A stretch of DNA of 64,000 nucleotides from Arenibaculum pallidiluteum (GCF_017355985.1 NZ_JAFIQU010000007.1:1-64000), one strand, 5' to 3'; positions 25,680 to 34,667 are shown, counted from the stretch's first letter. Notes: generated by a model from the letters alone, not told the origin. Program-made: numbers and translations.

Positions 25680-28502
25680 GCGGCGACGCGCCGATGCGCG
25701 GCGGCGGCGCAGCCCGGCATGCGCGGCCGGGCGCGGCGGCTCGGCGGCCTGGGCGTCCGCGGCGTCCTGCAGGGCGGCCAGCAGCTTGTCGCGGATCTGG
25801 GCGAGCTTGTTGTCGTGCATCACCTTCAGGCCGAACACGTCCTTCACGTAGAAGACGTCGATGGCCTTCTCGCCATAGGTCGAGATCTTGGCGGTGCTGA
25901 TCTGGAGCGACAGGCTCGTCAGCGCCCGCGTCACGTCGTACAGCAGGCCGGGCCGGTCCTTGGCGTTGATTTCGATGACCGTGTGCGTCGAACTCGCCTT
26001 GTTGTCGATCAGCACGCGCGGCGGGACGCGGAAGGCCCGGCTTCGTGTGCCGAGGACGGGCGGCTTCTTCGCGAGCTCGAGCAGCGGGCGAAGCTGGCCC
26101 GACAGGGTGCGCTCGACCATCACGGACAGCTTCGCCAGCTTGTCGCCGCTGTCGAAGGGACCGCCGGTCGCGTTCTGGACCGTGAAGACGTCCAGCGCCA
26201 TGCCGTCGGTCGTGGTGAAGATCTTGGCGTCCACGATGGTCGCGCCGGAGACGGCGAAGGCGCCGGCCAGGCGCGAGAACAGGCCGGGATGGTCGTCGGT
26301 ATAGATCGTCACCTCGGTGACGCCGCGCTTGCGGTCGATGCGCGTATCGACGGTCAGCGGCGAGCGACCGCGCTCGGCGGCGCGGATCAGCCGCGCGTGA
26401 TAGGCGTGGGTCTCGGCATCGAAGCCCAGCCAGTAAGCGGGGTAGCCGCGGCTGAAGTGGGCTTCGATCTCCTCCTCGCGCCAGTCCGGAAGCAGCGGGC
26501 GCAGGGCGTTCTGGGCGGCGGCCACGCGCCGCTCGCGCCGGTCGGCCTGAAGGACGCCCTGCATCAGGTCCTCGGCGCGGTGGTAGAGTTCGGCCAGCAG
26601 CGTCGCCTTCCAGCCGTTCCAACGGCCGGGGCCGACCGCGCGGATGTCGGCGGTCGTCAGCACCAGCAGCAGGCGCAGGCGCTCGGGCGACTGCACGAGC
26701 TCGACGAAGTCGCGCACCGTCTTCTCGTCCTCGAGATCGCGCTTCAGCGCGGTGTCCGACATCGCGAGATGCCAGCGCACCAGCCAGCAGACGGTCTCGG
26801 TCTCCTCCGCGGTCAGGCCCAGGCGAGGGCAGAGCCGCTGCGCGATCTTGGCGCCCAGCACCGAATGGTCGCCACCGCGGCCCTTGGCGATGTCGTGCAG
26901 CAGCATGGCGCAGTAGAGCGCGCGGCGGGACACCAGCTTGCTCACGACCTCGCAGGCCAGGGGAAGCTGGTCGGCGAGCTGGCCGGTCTCGATCCGGTGC
27001 AGGATGCCGATGGCGAACAGCGTGTGCTCGTCCACGGTGTAGACATGGTACATGTCGTACTGCATCTGGGCCACGACCCGGCCGAAGTCGGGGACGAAGC
27101 GGCCCAGCACGCCCGCCTCGTTCATGCGGCGCAGCGCCAGCTCGGGATCCCTGCGGCTCGTCAGGATTTCCAGGAACAGGCGGTTGGCTTCCGGATCCTC
27201 GCGCAGGCGCGGACCGATGGCGCCGAGTGCGCGGGTCACCGCGCGCAGGGCGTTCGGATGGATGTCGAGGTCGTGGTGCTGCGCCACATGGAACAGCCGG
27301 ATCAGGTCGGCCGGATGATCCAGGAAGTGCCGCTCGCTGGCGACGTTCAGCCGCTCGCCCTCCAGGGCGAAGCCCTCGATCTCCTTGCGCAGCCGCGCGA
27401 AGCGCAGGAAGGAGAAGCGCGGCGGGCGCTGCTGGTCCGCCTCCAGGTTGGCGCAGAAGATCCGCGTCAGGTCGCCGACATCCTTGGCGACCAGGAAGTA
27501 GTGCTTCATGAAGCGCTCGACGCCGCTGGCGCCGGCATGGTCGCGATAGTCCAGCCGGCGGCTGATCTCGGACTGGACGTCGAAGGTCAGCCGGTCCTCG
27601 GTGCGCCCTGCGAGATAGTGGAGGTGGCAGCGCACGGTCCACAGGAACTCGGCCGCCTTGGCGAAGCGCGTCGCCTCCTCCTTGAGCAGCACGCCCCGCG
27701 GCACCAGCTCGGCCACGTCCTCGACCTGATGGACGTATTTGGCGATCCAGTACAGGGTCTGCAGGTCGCGCAGGCCGCCCTTGCCCTCCTTCACGTTGGG
27801 CTCGAGCACGTAGCGGCTGTCGCCGAGCTTGCGGTGCCGCTCGTCCCGCTCGGCCAGCTTGGCCTCGATGAACTGGGCGCCGCTGCCGGCCACGACCTCC
27901 TTGGCGAAGCGGCGCCGCAGCTCGGCATAGAGCTCGGGGGCGCCGCACAGGCATCGGCTTTCCAGCAGGCTGGTGCGCACGGTGGTGTCGGTCAGGGCCT
28001 GGCGGATGCACTCGTCCACCGAGCGCACGGCGTGGCCGACCTTCAGGCCGAGGTCCCACAGCAGGTACAGCACGTATTCGACGACCTGCTCGACCCGCGG
28101 CGTGCGCTTGTAGGGCAGCAGGAACAACAGGTCCACGTCCGAGAAGGGGGCGAGCTCGCCGCGACCGTAGCCGCCGATCGCCGCCACCGCGAAATGCTCG
28201 CCGCGGGTCGGGTTCGGGGCCGGGAACACGGTGGTCGCCGTGAACTCGGTGAGCCGGGTGATCACCTGATCCATCACCCAGGCGTTCTGGTGGATGCAGT
28301 CCTCGCCGCTGCCGCCGAGCTCGAAGCGCCGCCGAACCTCGGCCCTCCCATCGGCCAGCGCCTGGCGCAGAAGGGCCAGCAGGGCGGGGCGCAGAGCGTC
28401 GCCGTCGCGGTGCCGCGCGTGCAGCTCGGCCATCGCCGCCGCCAGCACCTCGGGCGACAGGATGCTCTCGCGGTCGCGGATCTTCTCGACCAGGGCGCTC
28501 AT
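25662..28502 (-). CDS. glnD: Bifunctional uridylyltransferase/uridylyl-removing enzyme
   Basis: A 946-residue cytosolic nitrogen-status sensor that adds UMP to PII proteins when glutamine is low and removes it when high. Domains in order: nucleotidyltransferase with GGYGRGELAPFSDVDLLFLL (about 105-124), the GlnD helical region with EPNVKEGKGGLRDLQTLYWI, an HD domain with CAMLLHDIAKGRGGDHSVLG (about 530), and two C-terminal ACT domains (about 735-800 and 840-910). ATG at 28502 is chosen although the frame is open further upstream. The last residues (RRRRASARRRGEAAE) are basic and end in a tandem repeat that continues past the stop. Confidence 0.96.
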   Translation of the reverse strand: MSALVEKIRDRESILSPEVLAAAMAELHARHRDGDALRPALLALLRQALADGRAEVRRRFELGGSGEDCIHQNAWVMDQVITRLTEFTATTVFPAPNPTRGEHFAVAAIGGYGRGELAPFSDVDLLFLLPYKRTPRVEQVVEYVLYLLWDLGLKVGHAVRSVDECIRQALTDTTVRTSLLESRCLCGAPELYAELRRRFAKEVVAGSGAQFIEAKLAERDERHRKLGDSRYVLEPNVKEGKGGLRDLQTLYWIAKYVHQVEDVAELVPRGVLLKEEATRFAKAAEFLWTVRCHLHYLAGRTEDRLTFDVQSEISRRLDYRDHAGASGVERFMKHYFLVAKDVGDLTRIFCANLEADQQRPPRFSFLRFARLRKEIEGFALEGERLNVASERHFLDHPADLIRLFHVAQHHDLDIHPNALRAVTRALGAIGPRLREDPEANRLFLEILTSRRDPELALRRMNEAGVLGRFVPDFGRVVAQMQYDMYHVYTVDEHTLFAIGILHRIETGQLADQLPLACEVVSKLVSRRALYCAMLLHDIAKGRGGDHSVLGAKIAQRLCPRLGLTAEETETVCWLVRWHLAMSDTALKRDLEDEKTVRDFVELVQSPERLRLLLVLTTADIRAVGPGRWNGWKATLLAELYHRAEDLMQGVLQADRRERRVAAAQNALRPLLPDWREEEIEAHFSRGYPAYWLGFDAETHAYHARLIRAAERGRSPLTVDTRIDRKRGVTEVTIYTDDHPGLFSRLAGAFAVSGATIVDAKIFTTTDGMALDVFTVQNATGGPFDSGDKLAKLSVMVERTLSGQLRPLLELAKKPPVLGTRSRAFRVPPRVLIDNKASSTHTVIEINAKDRPGLLYDVTRALTSLSLQISTAKISTYGEKAIDVFYVKDVFGLKVMHDNKLAQIRDKLLAALQDAADAQAAEPPRPAAHAGLRRRRASARRRGEAAE

Positions 28503-28666
28503 CGGTGTTCCGGCTCCGTCGGGCGGCAGGACCATCCGCCGAAAGGTGGCCCAGCGCGTGGTCATTCTCAAGCGCCGCTGTCCGCCCCGCCCGCGACGTG
28601 CGAGGATCGGCGGGCGCCGCCATCGGGCAGATCGCGCGCCGGGGCGCGGGCGCGGAGGAGGGAACC

Positions 28667-29329
28667 ATGGCCGGCCTCGCCGTCTTCGACGCCTACGGAA
28701 CCCTGTTCGACGTGCACTCGGCCGTCCGGCGGCACGCGGCCGCGCTCGGCGATGGGGCGGACGGGGTCTCGCAGCTCTGGCGCGCGCGCCAGCTCGAATA
28801 CGCCTGGATCGCCAGCCTGTCGGGTCGCTACCGCGACTTCTGGACGCTGACCGGCGAGGCCCTGGACTTCGCCCTGGCCGCCCACGGCATCGACGATCCC
28901 GCCCTGCGGGCATCGCTGATGGACGCCTATCTCCAGCTCGACCCATATCCCGAGGTGCCGGGCGTGCTCGCCCGCCTGCGCGAGGCCGGGGTGCGGACGG
29001 CGATCCTGTCCAACGGCTCCCCCATGATGCTGGAGCGGGCGGTCAAGTCGGCGGCCCTGGGCGACCTGCTGGACGCCGTCCTCTCGGTCGACGAGGTCGG
29101 CGCCTACAAGCCGGACCCGCGGGTCTACGCTCTGGCCTGCGAGCGGCTCGGCGTCGCGCCGGAAGCCGTCGCCTTCCAGTCCTCGAACGCCTGGGACGCC
29201 GCGGGCGCCGCCGCCTACGGCTTCCGGGTGCACTGGATCAACCGCTCCGGCCAGCCGCGGGAATACGCGGCCATGGGGCCGGTCCTGCCGCTGACCGACC
29301 TGTCCACGCTGCCGGCACTGCTGGGCTGA
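28667..29329 (+). CDS. (S)-2-haloacid dehalogenase (HAD type II)
   Basis: A 220-residue cytosolic hydrolase of the HAD superfamily, L-2-haloacid dehalogenase type. Motif I VFDAYGTLFDVHSAVRRH gives the nucleophilic Asp (residue 7), motif II is ILSNGSPMML, motif III has Lys in GAYKPDPRVYALACERL, and motif IV is SSNAWDAAGAAAYGF, the dehalogenase-specific form. Cleavage of short 2-haloalkanoates is expected. ATG at 28667 follows GGAGGAGGGAA. It is divergent from glnD and has no obvious partner genes. Confidence 0.9.
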   Translation: MAGLAVFDAYGTLFDVHSAVRRHAAALGDGADGVSQLWRARQLEYAWIASLSGRYRDFWTLTGEALDFALAAHGIDDPALRASLMDAYLQLDPYPEVPGVLARLREAGVRTAILSNGSPMMLERAVKSAALGDLLDAVLSVDEVGAYKPDPRVYALACERLGVAPEAVAFQSSNAWDAAGAAAYGFRVHWINRSGQPREYAAMGPVLPLTDLSTLPALLG

Positions 29330-29367
29330 GCCGCGGGCCTGGGCCCGCGGCATCGCGGCGAGACGGA

Positions 29368-29841
29368 TCAGTTCCGTCGGGCCGAGAGCCGCCGCGCATT
29401 GGCCGAGGCCGCCGCGTGAATCGGCGCCAGGCCGGCGGCCGCGACCTTCCCGGACGCCTCTGCCAGCTTCTCCGCGGCGGCGGCGGCGCCCGTCAGGCTC
29501 TCCTCCAGCCAGATGCTCCAGGACTGGATCATCTGCTGCGGCGTCCGGCTCGTTCCGAGCGCGCCCGCCGCCCGCAGGTTGCCGTGGGACTGGTGTCCGG
29601 CCCAGGTCAGCCAGGCCTCGTACATCGGGCGCAGGCTCTCGCCGACCGCCAGCGTCGCCGCGATGCCGGCCTCGACCTTCTCCTGCCACATCAGGACGAA
29701 TTCGGGATCCGCGAGGAGAACGGGGTTGCCGGCGGCCTGGGCCATCATGGCCGTGCGATAGCCGATGGTACGGGCCGAGGCGACGGCCAGTTCGGCCGTG
29801 CGTTCGGCCGTTCGGGCCAGCTCTGTGCCGGTGTTCATCAT
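29368..29841 (-). CDS. Phasin-family protein
   Basis: A 157-residue Ala-rich helical protein with phasin features: long amphipathic helices without membrane spans, ELAVASARTIGYRTAMMAQA and the WLEESLTGAAAAAEKLAEAS stretch. Phasins coat polyhydroxyalkanoate granules. No phaC, phaZ or phaR is within the window. The start is ATG at 29841 (or the adjacent ATG at 29838). The promoter region has a TTGACG -35 box at 29944-29939 and a PhaR-type palindrome overlapping the -10 position, which supports the granule role. Confidence 0.78.
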   Translation of the reverse strand: MMNTGTELARTAERTAELAVASARTIGYRTAMMAQAAGNPVLLADPEFVLMWQEKVEAGIAATLAVGESLRPMYEAWLTWAGHQSHGNLRAAGALGTSRTPQQMIQSWSIWLEESLTGAAAAAEKLAEASGKVAAAGLAPIHAAASANARRLSARRN

Positions 29842-29905
29842 GCGGGTTCCCGAATTCGTGCGGCGCGGTGAAGGGGCCATGGGCCTGCCTGGTCGATGTT
29901 GGTCT

Positions 29906-29920
29906 TGCTGCGGTGCAGCA
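29906..29920. promoter_or_regulatory. PhaR-type operator upstream of phasin
   Basis: The 15-base palindrome TGCTGCGGTGCAGCA contains CTGC-N3-GCAG, the operator form reported for PhaR of Paracoccus and Rhodobacter. It lies about 70 bases before the phasin ATG and covers the predicted -10 position relative to TTGACG at 29944-29939. A one-base variant occurs before the DUF1127 gene at 41058-41072. Confidence 0.6.
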
Positions 29921-29960
29921 TGACCAACTGCCGGGATCCGTCAAGCGTTCCGGACGCGGG

Positions 29961-30719
29961 TCAGATACCCGCCCCGTCGGCCACCGATTCCGACAGGGCC
30001 CCGCGCAGCTCCCGAACCCGCTCGGCGAAGGCGGTCGTGTCGCGCTCGCGCGGGCGGTGCAGGTCCACGCGGAAGTCGCGTACCGCCCGCGCGGGACGGC
30101 CGCCCAGCAGGATCACGCGGTCGGCCAAGTACACCGCCTCGTCCAGGTCGTGGGTCACGAACAGGATCGTGGTGCCGGTCTCCCGCCACAGGCGCAGCAG
30201 CTCGTCCTGCAGCGTGTGGCGGGTGATCGCGTCCAGGGCCGAGAACGGCTCGTCGAGCAGCAGCAGCTCGGGTGCCACCGCCAGCGCACGGGCCAGGTTC
30301 ACCCGCTGGCGCTGCCCGCCGGAGAGCTGGTGCGGCCAGCGCCGGCCCATCTCGCCGAGCCCGACCAGCGCCAGCGTCTCCTCCGCCCGCGCGCGCCGCT
30401 CGGTGGAGGGCAGGCCCAGCCCCTCGAGCCCGAAGGCCACGTTGCCTGCCACGCGCCGCCAGGGCAGCAGGCGCGCTTCCTGGAACACCATGGCCGTGGT
30501 CCGGCGGCCGGGCTGCGCCCTTCCCGGCAGGGCGACGCTCCCGGCGCGGGGCGCCGCCAGGCCGGAGAGCACGCGCAACAGGGTCGACTTGCCCACGCCG
30601 GACGGTCCCACCAGGGCGGTGAAGCTTCCGGGTTCAAGCGTGGCGCTGAACCCCTCCAGCACCGGAGGCGCATCGCCGTAGCCGATGGCGAGGTCGCGGA
30701 TGTCGATCAGCGCTGCCAT
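29961..30719 (-). CDS. NitT/TauT (SsuB/TauB-like) ABC transporter ATPase
   Basis: A 252-residue ATPase with Walker A GPSGVGKSTLLRVLSG, Q-loop VFQEARLLPWRRVAGNVAFG, signature LSGGQRQRVNLARAL, Walker B LLLLDEPFSALD and switch His in VTHDLDEAVYLADRV. These are typical of the nitrate/sulfonate/taurine importer class. It overlaps the permease gene by 13 bases. With the downstream-of-metZ position, an organosulfur substrate is favoured. Confidence 0.92.
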   Translation of the reverse strand: MAALIDIRDLAIGYGDAPPVLEGFSATLEPGSFTALVGPSGVGKSTLLRVLSGLAAPRAGSVALPGRAQPGRRTTAMVFQEARLLPWRRVAGNVAFGLEGLGLPSTERRARAEETLALVGLGEMGRRWPHQLSGGQRQRVNLARALAVAPELLLLDEPFSALDAITRHTLQDELLRLWRETGTTILFVTHDLDEAVYLADRVILLGGRPARAVRDFRVDLHRPRERDTTAFAERVRELRGALSESVADGAGI

Positions 30720-31450
30720 GCCAGCAACCGGTCACGGACCTGGACGAAGATCGCGTCGGTCAGCCCGTAGAGCGCCGCGATCGTGATCATGTAGACGACG
30801 ACGACGTCGGTCGCCAGCAGCGAGGAGGCCTGCATCATGCGCTGGCCCAGCCCTGGAACGCCGAACAGCTCGGCCGCCACCACCGCCATCCAGGCCTGGC
30901 CGAGGCCCGTTCGAACGCCAGCCAGGATGCCCGCCGTCGAGCCCGGCAGCACGACCTTGACCAGCCTTGGCCAGGTGCCGCCGTGCCCGAAGGCGTCCGC
31001 GACCTCCAGCAGGTCGCGGTCCACCGCCTTGGCGGCCCCGAAAGCCGCGTAGTAGTTGATCCAGAAGACGCCGACCACAATGATGAAGGTCGCGGCGGCC
31101 TCGGTGATCCCGAACCAGACCACGGCGAAAGGCACCCAGGCGAGGCCCGGCACCGGACGCAGGATCCGCACGACCCAGGACAGGCCTGCTTCGAGCCGGT
31201 CGTTCAGCGCGGCCGCGATGCCGAGCGCGGTTCCGCTGGCCGTGCCGACCGCCAGCCCGAGCAGGTAGTGCCCCAGGCTGGCCAGCACCGCATCCACCCA
31301 GAACCCGGCCCGGAGCTCGCCCAGGAAGGCGCCCGGGATGGCGCTGGGCGGCGGCAGGAACAGCGACTGAATCAGACCGAGCCGCGGCGCCGCCTCCCAG
31401 AGCAGCAGGAACAGCGCGAGGCCCAGAACCGCGTAGGAGAGACGGGCCAT
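30707..31450 (-). CDS. NitT/TauT (SsuC/TauC-like) ABC transporter permease
   Basis: A 247-residue inner-membrane protein with about six spans and a BPD_transp_1 domain. The EAA-type coupling loop is LEVADAFGHGGTWPRLVKVV followed by LPGSTAGILAGVRTGLGQAW, typical of SsuC/TauC. ATG at 31450 follows the binding-protein stop by 3 bases, and its 3' end overlaps the ATPase gene, giving a tight three-gene operon. Confidence 0.92.
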   Translation of the reverse strand: MARLSYAVLGLALFLLLWEAAPRLGLIQSLFLPPPSAIPGAFLGELRAGFWVDAVLASLGHYLLGLAVGTASGTALGIAAALNDRLEAGLSWVVRILRPVPGLAWVPFAVVWFGITEAAATFIIVVGVFWINYYAAFGAAKAVDRDLLEVADAFGHGGTWPRLVKVVLPGSTAGILAGVRTGLGQAWMAVVAAELFGVPGLGQRMMQASSLLATDVVVVYMITIAALYGLTDAIFVQVRDRLLAWQR

Positions 31451-31453
31451 TCC

Positions 31454-32482
31454 CTACTTCGCCAGCGCCGCGCGGTAGAAGGCCTCGTCGAAGACCTTGT
31501 CCAGGTCGGCGACCTCCTTCAGGACGCCGAGCTCGACCTGGAAGTCCTGCATCACGCCGGTCGGAACCTTGATGCGCGACGGGTCCGAGACGTAGTTGGA
31601 CGCGGGCGAGACGAGCGCGCGCTCGAAGGTCGCGAGGTCGGTCAACCCCTTGCCGAGGCCCTTGTGCAGGTGCACCGCCGCGCGCTTGGGCTCCTTGCGC
31701 AGCAGCTCGGTGGCGCGCACGTGCAGCTTCAGGAGGGCGACGGCCGCTTCGGGGCTGCGCTCGCGGAAGGCGCCGTGCAGCGCCAGCACCGAGCCCGGCT
31801 GGTCGGTCTGCATCGTGCCGCCGCGCACCAGCAGCTTGGTTCCGGGATCGCGGTCGAGGACCACCGTCAGGGCGGGCTCGCGCACGGTCGCCACGTCGAC
31901 GGCGCCGGCCAGCAGCGCCTGCTGGGTCTGCTCGATGCCCATGGGCACGATCTGGTAGTGCTTGGGGTCGACCTTGGCGACCTTCTGCAGCCAGTAGCGC
32001 AGGACCGTGTCCGGAACGGAGCCCGGCGGCTGGGTTGCGATCTTGACGGGGCGTCCCTGGGCCGCGACGAAGGCCTTGAATCCCTCGGCCGAGGCGGCGT
32101 TCTGCAATCGCGCGATGTCGCCGCGGCCGACCAGCGCCAGCTCTTCGATCGCGGTCGCCGCCACCGCCTTCACGGGGATCCCCCGGGCTGAGGAGACCAG
32201 GATCGGGCCGATCCCGCCGTAATAGGCGTCGAGGGTGCCCGAGGCCAGGGCACTGATCATGGCCGGCCCGGATTCGAACTGGGTGAGCTTGAGCTCGATC
32301 CCGGCCTCCCTGGCCCAGCCTTCGCCGTCGATCACGAAGAGCTGGCCGATGCCGGCGACGGGAATGAAGCCGACCCGCACCTCCGTCGCGGCCCGGGCAG
32401 CGGGCATCTGCGCGACCAGCAGGGCAGCGGCCGCGAGCACGCCTGCGCCAATCCGGCGCAGCGAGAAGAACGGAAAGCGCAT
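31454..32482 (-). CDS. NitT/TauT (SsuA-like) substrate-binding protein
   Basis: A 342-residue periplasmic protein. A signal peptide (about 1-32) ends AQMPAARA, and the mature protein has the NMT1/SsuA fold: VRVGFIPVAGIGQLFVIDGE, GTLDAYYGGIGPILVSSARG and PVKIATQPPGSVPDTVLRYW. Sulfonates are the favoured ligand class because of the binding-cleft style and the position next to metZ; nitrate or aromatic ligands cannot be excluded. ATG at 32482 has GCAGGAGCC upstream. A promoter was found about 60 bases before the start. Confidence 0.88.
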   Translation of the reverse strand: MRFPFFSLRRIGAGVLAAAALLVAQMPAARAATEVRVGFIPVAGIGQLFVIDGEGWAREAGIELKLTQFESGPAMISALASGTLDAYYGGIGPILVSSARGIPVKAVAATAIEELALVGRGDIARLQNAASAEGFKAFVAAQGRPVKIATQPPGSVPDTVLRYWLQKVAKVDPKHYQIVPMGIEQTQQALLAGAVDVATVREPALTVVLDRDPGTKLLVRGGTMQTDQPGSVLALHGAFRERSPEAAVALLKLHVRATELLRKEPKRAAVHLHKGLGKGLTDLATFERALVSPASNYVSDPSRIKVPTGVMQDFQVELGVLKEVADLDKVFDEAFYRAALAK

Positions 32483-32542
32483 GGGGGCTCCTGCGGGATT
32501 CAACACAGGGACGGCGGGGAAATGCCGACCGATCCGTGTAAC

Positions 32543-32571
32543 CCTATAGGGCCTGATCCGCAATTGCGCAA
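32543..32571 (-). promoter_or_regulatory. Predicted promoter of the SsuABC-like operon
   Basis: Minus-strand TTGCGC (32571-32566), a 17-base spacer and TATAGG (32548-32543), 61 bases before the binding-protein ATG. The -35 match is moderate and no activator site was recognised. Confidence 0.42.
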
Positions 32572-32609
32572 GAACTTGCGTGGAAAGCGGTATTTCACAG
32601 TGTGGAATC

Positions 32610-32640
32610 GAGGAACCCGGCCGCGCGCGCCGGGTTCCTC
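32610..32640 (-). terminator. Hairpin after metZ
   Basis: An 11-base perfect inverted repeat GAGGAACCCGG/CCGGGTTCCTC with a 9-base loop starts 12 bases past the metZ stop. There is no strong U run, so it may be a weak or Rho-assisted terminator isolating metZ from the transporter operon downstream. Confidence 0.65.
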
Positions 32641-32651
32641 CCGCACCGGGC

Positions 32652-33857
32652 TCAGGCCGCGGCCAGCGCCCGCTCCAGGTCGTCGATCAGGTCGCGCGGA
32701 TCCTCCAGCCCGACAGAGAGGCGCAGGCTCGCGGGGCCGATGCCCACCTTCGCCTTGTCCTCGTCGCTGACCTTGGCGTGGGTGCTGGTCGCGGGGTGGG
32801 TGATCAGGCTCTTGGCGTCGCCGAGGTTGTTGGAGATCCGGATCACGCGCAGCGCGTTCATGGCGCGGAACGCCTCGGCCTTGCCCCCGGCGATCTCGAA
32901 GGCGACCAGCGTGCCGCCGCCGCTCATCTGCCGGCGCGCCAGCGCCGCCTGCGGGTGGCTTTCCAGCCCGGGATAGACGACCCGGCGCACCGCGCGGTGC
33001 CCCTCCAGGAAGCGCGCGACCTGCTCGGCATTGGCGACCTGGGCGGCGACGCGCAACTCCAGCGTCTCCAAGCCCTTGAGCAGCAGCCACGCGTTGAACG
33101 GGCTGAGAGCCGGCCCGGTGTGCCGCAGGAACGGGCCCAGCAGCTCTCCGAACTTCTCGTCGGCCAGGATGGCGCCGCCAAGGGAGCGGCCCTGGCCGTC
33201 GATGTGCTTGGTCGCGGAATAGACCACCACGTCGGCGCCCAGCGTCAGCGGACGCTGCAGGACCGGCGTCGCGAAGACGTTGTCGACGATGACCAGGGCG
33301 CCCGCCGCATGGGCGAGATCGGCCACCGCCTGCAGGTCGACGAGCTCCAGCATCGGGTTCGACGGGCTCTCGATGAAGACCGCCCGGGTCGGCCTCGACA
33401 ACGCCTCGCGCCACTGCCCCAGGTCTGCGCCGTCGACCAGCACCGCCTCGACCCCGTAGAGCGGCAGCAGGTTCTTGATGATGTGAAGGCAGGACCCGAA
33501 CAGCGCCCTGGGTGCCACCACCCGGTCGCCCGCCCGCACCTGGCACATCAGCGCGGCGAAGACGGCCGACATGCCGCTGGACGTGGCCCAGCAGCGCGGC
33601 GCCCCCTCGTACTCCGCCAGGCGCCGCTCGAACATGGAGACGGTCGGATTGGCAAAGCGGGAATAGACGTAGCGCAGCCCGTCGGTCGCGAAGGCTGCCT
33701 CGGCCTCTTCCGCGGAGCCGTAGACGTAGCCCGACGTCATGTAGAGCGCTTCGCTGGTCTCGTCGTTCTGCGATCGAGACGTGCCGCCATGGACGAGCTG
33801 CGTACGCGGCCGGACGCCGCTGGGCAGGCCCTTGGGGGATGTGTCGGAAGTCTTCAT
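32652..33857 (-). CDS. metZ: O-succinylhomoserine sulfhydrylase
   Basis: A 401-residue PLP enzyme of the Cys/Met metabolism family that makes homocysteine directly from an acylated homoserine and sulfide. The PLP Lys is in VVYSATKHIDGQGRSLGGA (about residue 206), the phosphate site has SSGMSAVFAAL, and the C-terminal Arg region reads SLRLSVGLEDPRDLIDDL. The N-terminal TRTQLVHGG-like stretch (RPRTQLVHGGTSRSQNDETS) is MetZ-typical. Its leader holds a SAM-II riboswitch followed by an intrinsic terminator, so high SAM should switch it off. Confidence 0.94.
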   Translation of the reverse strand: MKTSDTSPKGLPSGVRPRTQLVHGGTSRSQNDETSEALYMTSGYVYGSAEEAEAAFATDGLRYVYSRFANPTVSMFERRLAEYEGAPRCWATSSGMSAVFAALMCQVRAGDRVVAPRALFGSCLHIIKNLLPLYGVEAVLVDGADLGQWREALSRPTRAVFIESPSNPMLELVDLQAVADLAHAAGALVIVDNVFATPVLQRPLTLGADVVVYSATKHIDGQGRSLGGAILADEKFGELLGPFLRHTGPALSPFNAWLLLKGLETLELRVAAQVANAEQVARFLEGHRAVRRVVYPGLESHPQAALARRQMSGGGTLVAFEIAGGKAEAFRAMNALRVIRISNNLGDAKSLITHPATSTHAKVSDEDKAKVGIGPASLRLSVGLEDPRDLIDDLERALAAA

Positions 33858-33889
33858 CTCGTGCCGCCTTCGCCCGGAGCCCGGGCAGC

Positions 33890-33921
33890 AAAAAACGCCT
33901 CGACCGGCAAGGATCGAGGCG
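33890..33921 (-). terminator. Intrinsic terminator between SAM-II switch and metZ
   Basis: Minus-strand CGCCTCGA, a 10-base loop, TCGAGGCG and six U residues make a strong intrinsic terminator, 17 bases downstream of the riboswitch and 33 bases before the metZ ATG. This is the expression platform: it points to transcription attenuation rather than only masking of the ribosome site. Confidence 0.88.
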
Positions 33922-33937
33922 CCTGGGGCGACTCCAG

Positions 33938-33988
33938 CCTTTTAGCAGCTTCTTTAACGTGGCCTGCAAGCCGGTCCAAATCACCACG
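33938..33988 (-). ncRNA. SAM-II riboswitch
   Basis: Reading from 33988 leftward: P1 5' arm CGUGG, then UGAUUUGG, ACCGGC, UUGCAG, the P1 3' arm CCACG, UUAAAGAAGCU and GCUAAAAGG. These are the invariant SAM-II elements (UGAUUU, UUGCA, UUAAA, GCUAAAA) in correct order and spacing for the H-type pseudoknot that binds S-adenosylmethionine. It lies 81 bases before metZ, the classic alphaproteobacterial context. Confidence 0.95.
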
Positions 33989-34069
33989 TGCGGCGGTGAT
34001 AACCACGACGCGCCCCTGCCGTCAAGCCTGATGGTCCTATGGTAGGCGCTCTCCCGGCGATCCCTCCGC

Positions 34070-34097
34070 AGTATATCGCGCACGATGGGATCGCAAG
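34070..34097 (-). promoter_or_regulatory. Possible metZ promoter
   Basis: Minus-strand TATACT (34075-34070) is a good -10 box; upstream CTTGCG/TTGCGA (34097-34091) is a partial -35 with a 15-16-base spacer. Transcription would begin about 75 bases before the riboswitch. A second -10-like TATAAT occurs near 34131-34126 without a clear -35. Confidence 0.35.
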
Positions 34098-34242
34098 CGC
34101 GTCCGGCGCGCAGCAGGGTTGCAGGATTATATATCGCACGCGATCTGATCGTATGAGATGATCCTCTCACCCCAGCACGGGACGCCAACACACACCCAAG
34201 CGACACCAAACCAGCCACCCAAACAGCAAAGGAACCCACGCC

Positions 34243-34590
34243 ATGAAGACCCTGACCCTCGCCGCCGCCCTGATCAGCATCCTCGCCGCCGCCCCCGCCA
34301 TGGCCAATGGCGAAGGCAGCGCCGGCACCAACCAGTTCCACGGCTCCAGCACTCTCGTCTCCTACGGCGCCCAGCCGAGCGCCCGGGCCGAGACCGGCTC
34401 CGTCGCCGTCCGCCAGGACGCCGCCACGCCCGGCCTGGCCGACGAGGCCCTGGTCTGGGGCGAGGCCGCGGTCGACCCGCTCTACGACAACCTCTCGGCC
34501 CAGGGCCTGGTCATCGCCACCGCCGGGCAGCCCGCCGCCACCGCGATGGCCTCGGGCGAGACCGACTTCAGCCGCGCCTACGCCAACTGA
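34243..34590 (+). CDS. Small secreted protein A, tandem paralogue
   Basis: A 115-residue exported protein of no recognised family. Signal peptide MKTLTLAAALISILAAAPAMA is cleaved after about residue 21. The mature part shares three blocks with the next gene: NQFHGSSTLVSYGAQPSA, VDPLYDNLSAQG, and a C-terminal GETDFSRAYAN. There are no cysteines. The ribosome site is AAAGGA, and the leader is almost free of G and U (C/A-rich), which favours an unstructured, well-translated message. The function is unknown; two copies and clean codon use suggest strong expression of periplasmic or extracellular products. Confidence 0.75.
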   Translation: MKTLTLAAALISILAAAPAMANGEGSAGTNQFHGSSTLVSYGAQPSARAETGSVAVRQDAATPGLADEALVWGEAAVDPLYDNLSAQGLVIATAGQPAATAMASGETDFSRAYAN

Positions 34591-34667
34591 CCGCCGGCCC
34601 TGCCGAGCATCCAGCCAGCCGAACCCACCGACCACCCAACCAGCCAGACCCGAAAGGAACCCCGACC

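Noticed and set aside
32271-32290. GATTCGAAC resembling a tRNA T-arm
   Set aside because: It lies inside the SsuA-like coding sequence and no cloverleaf can be formed around it.
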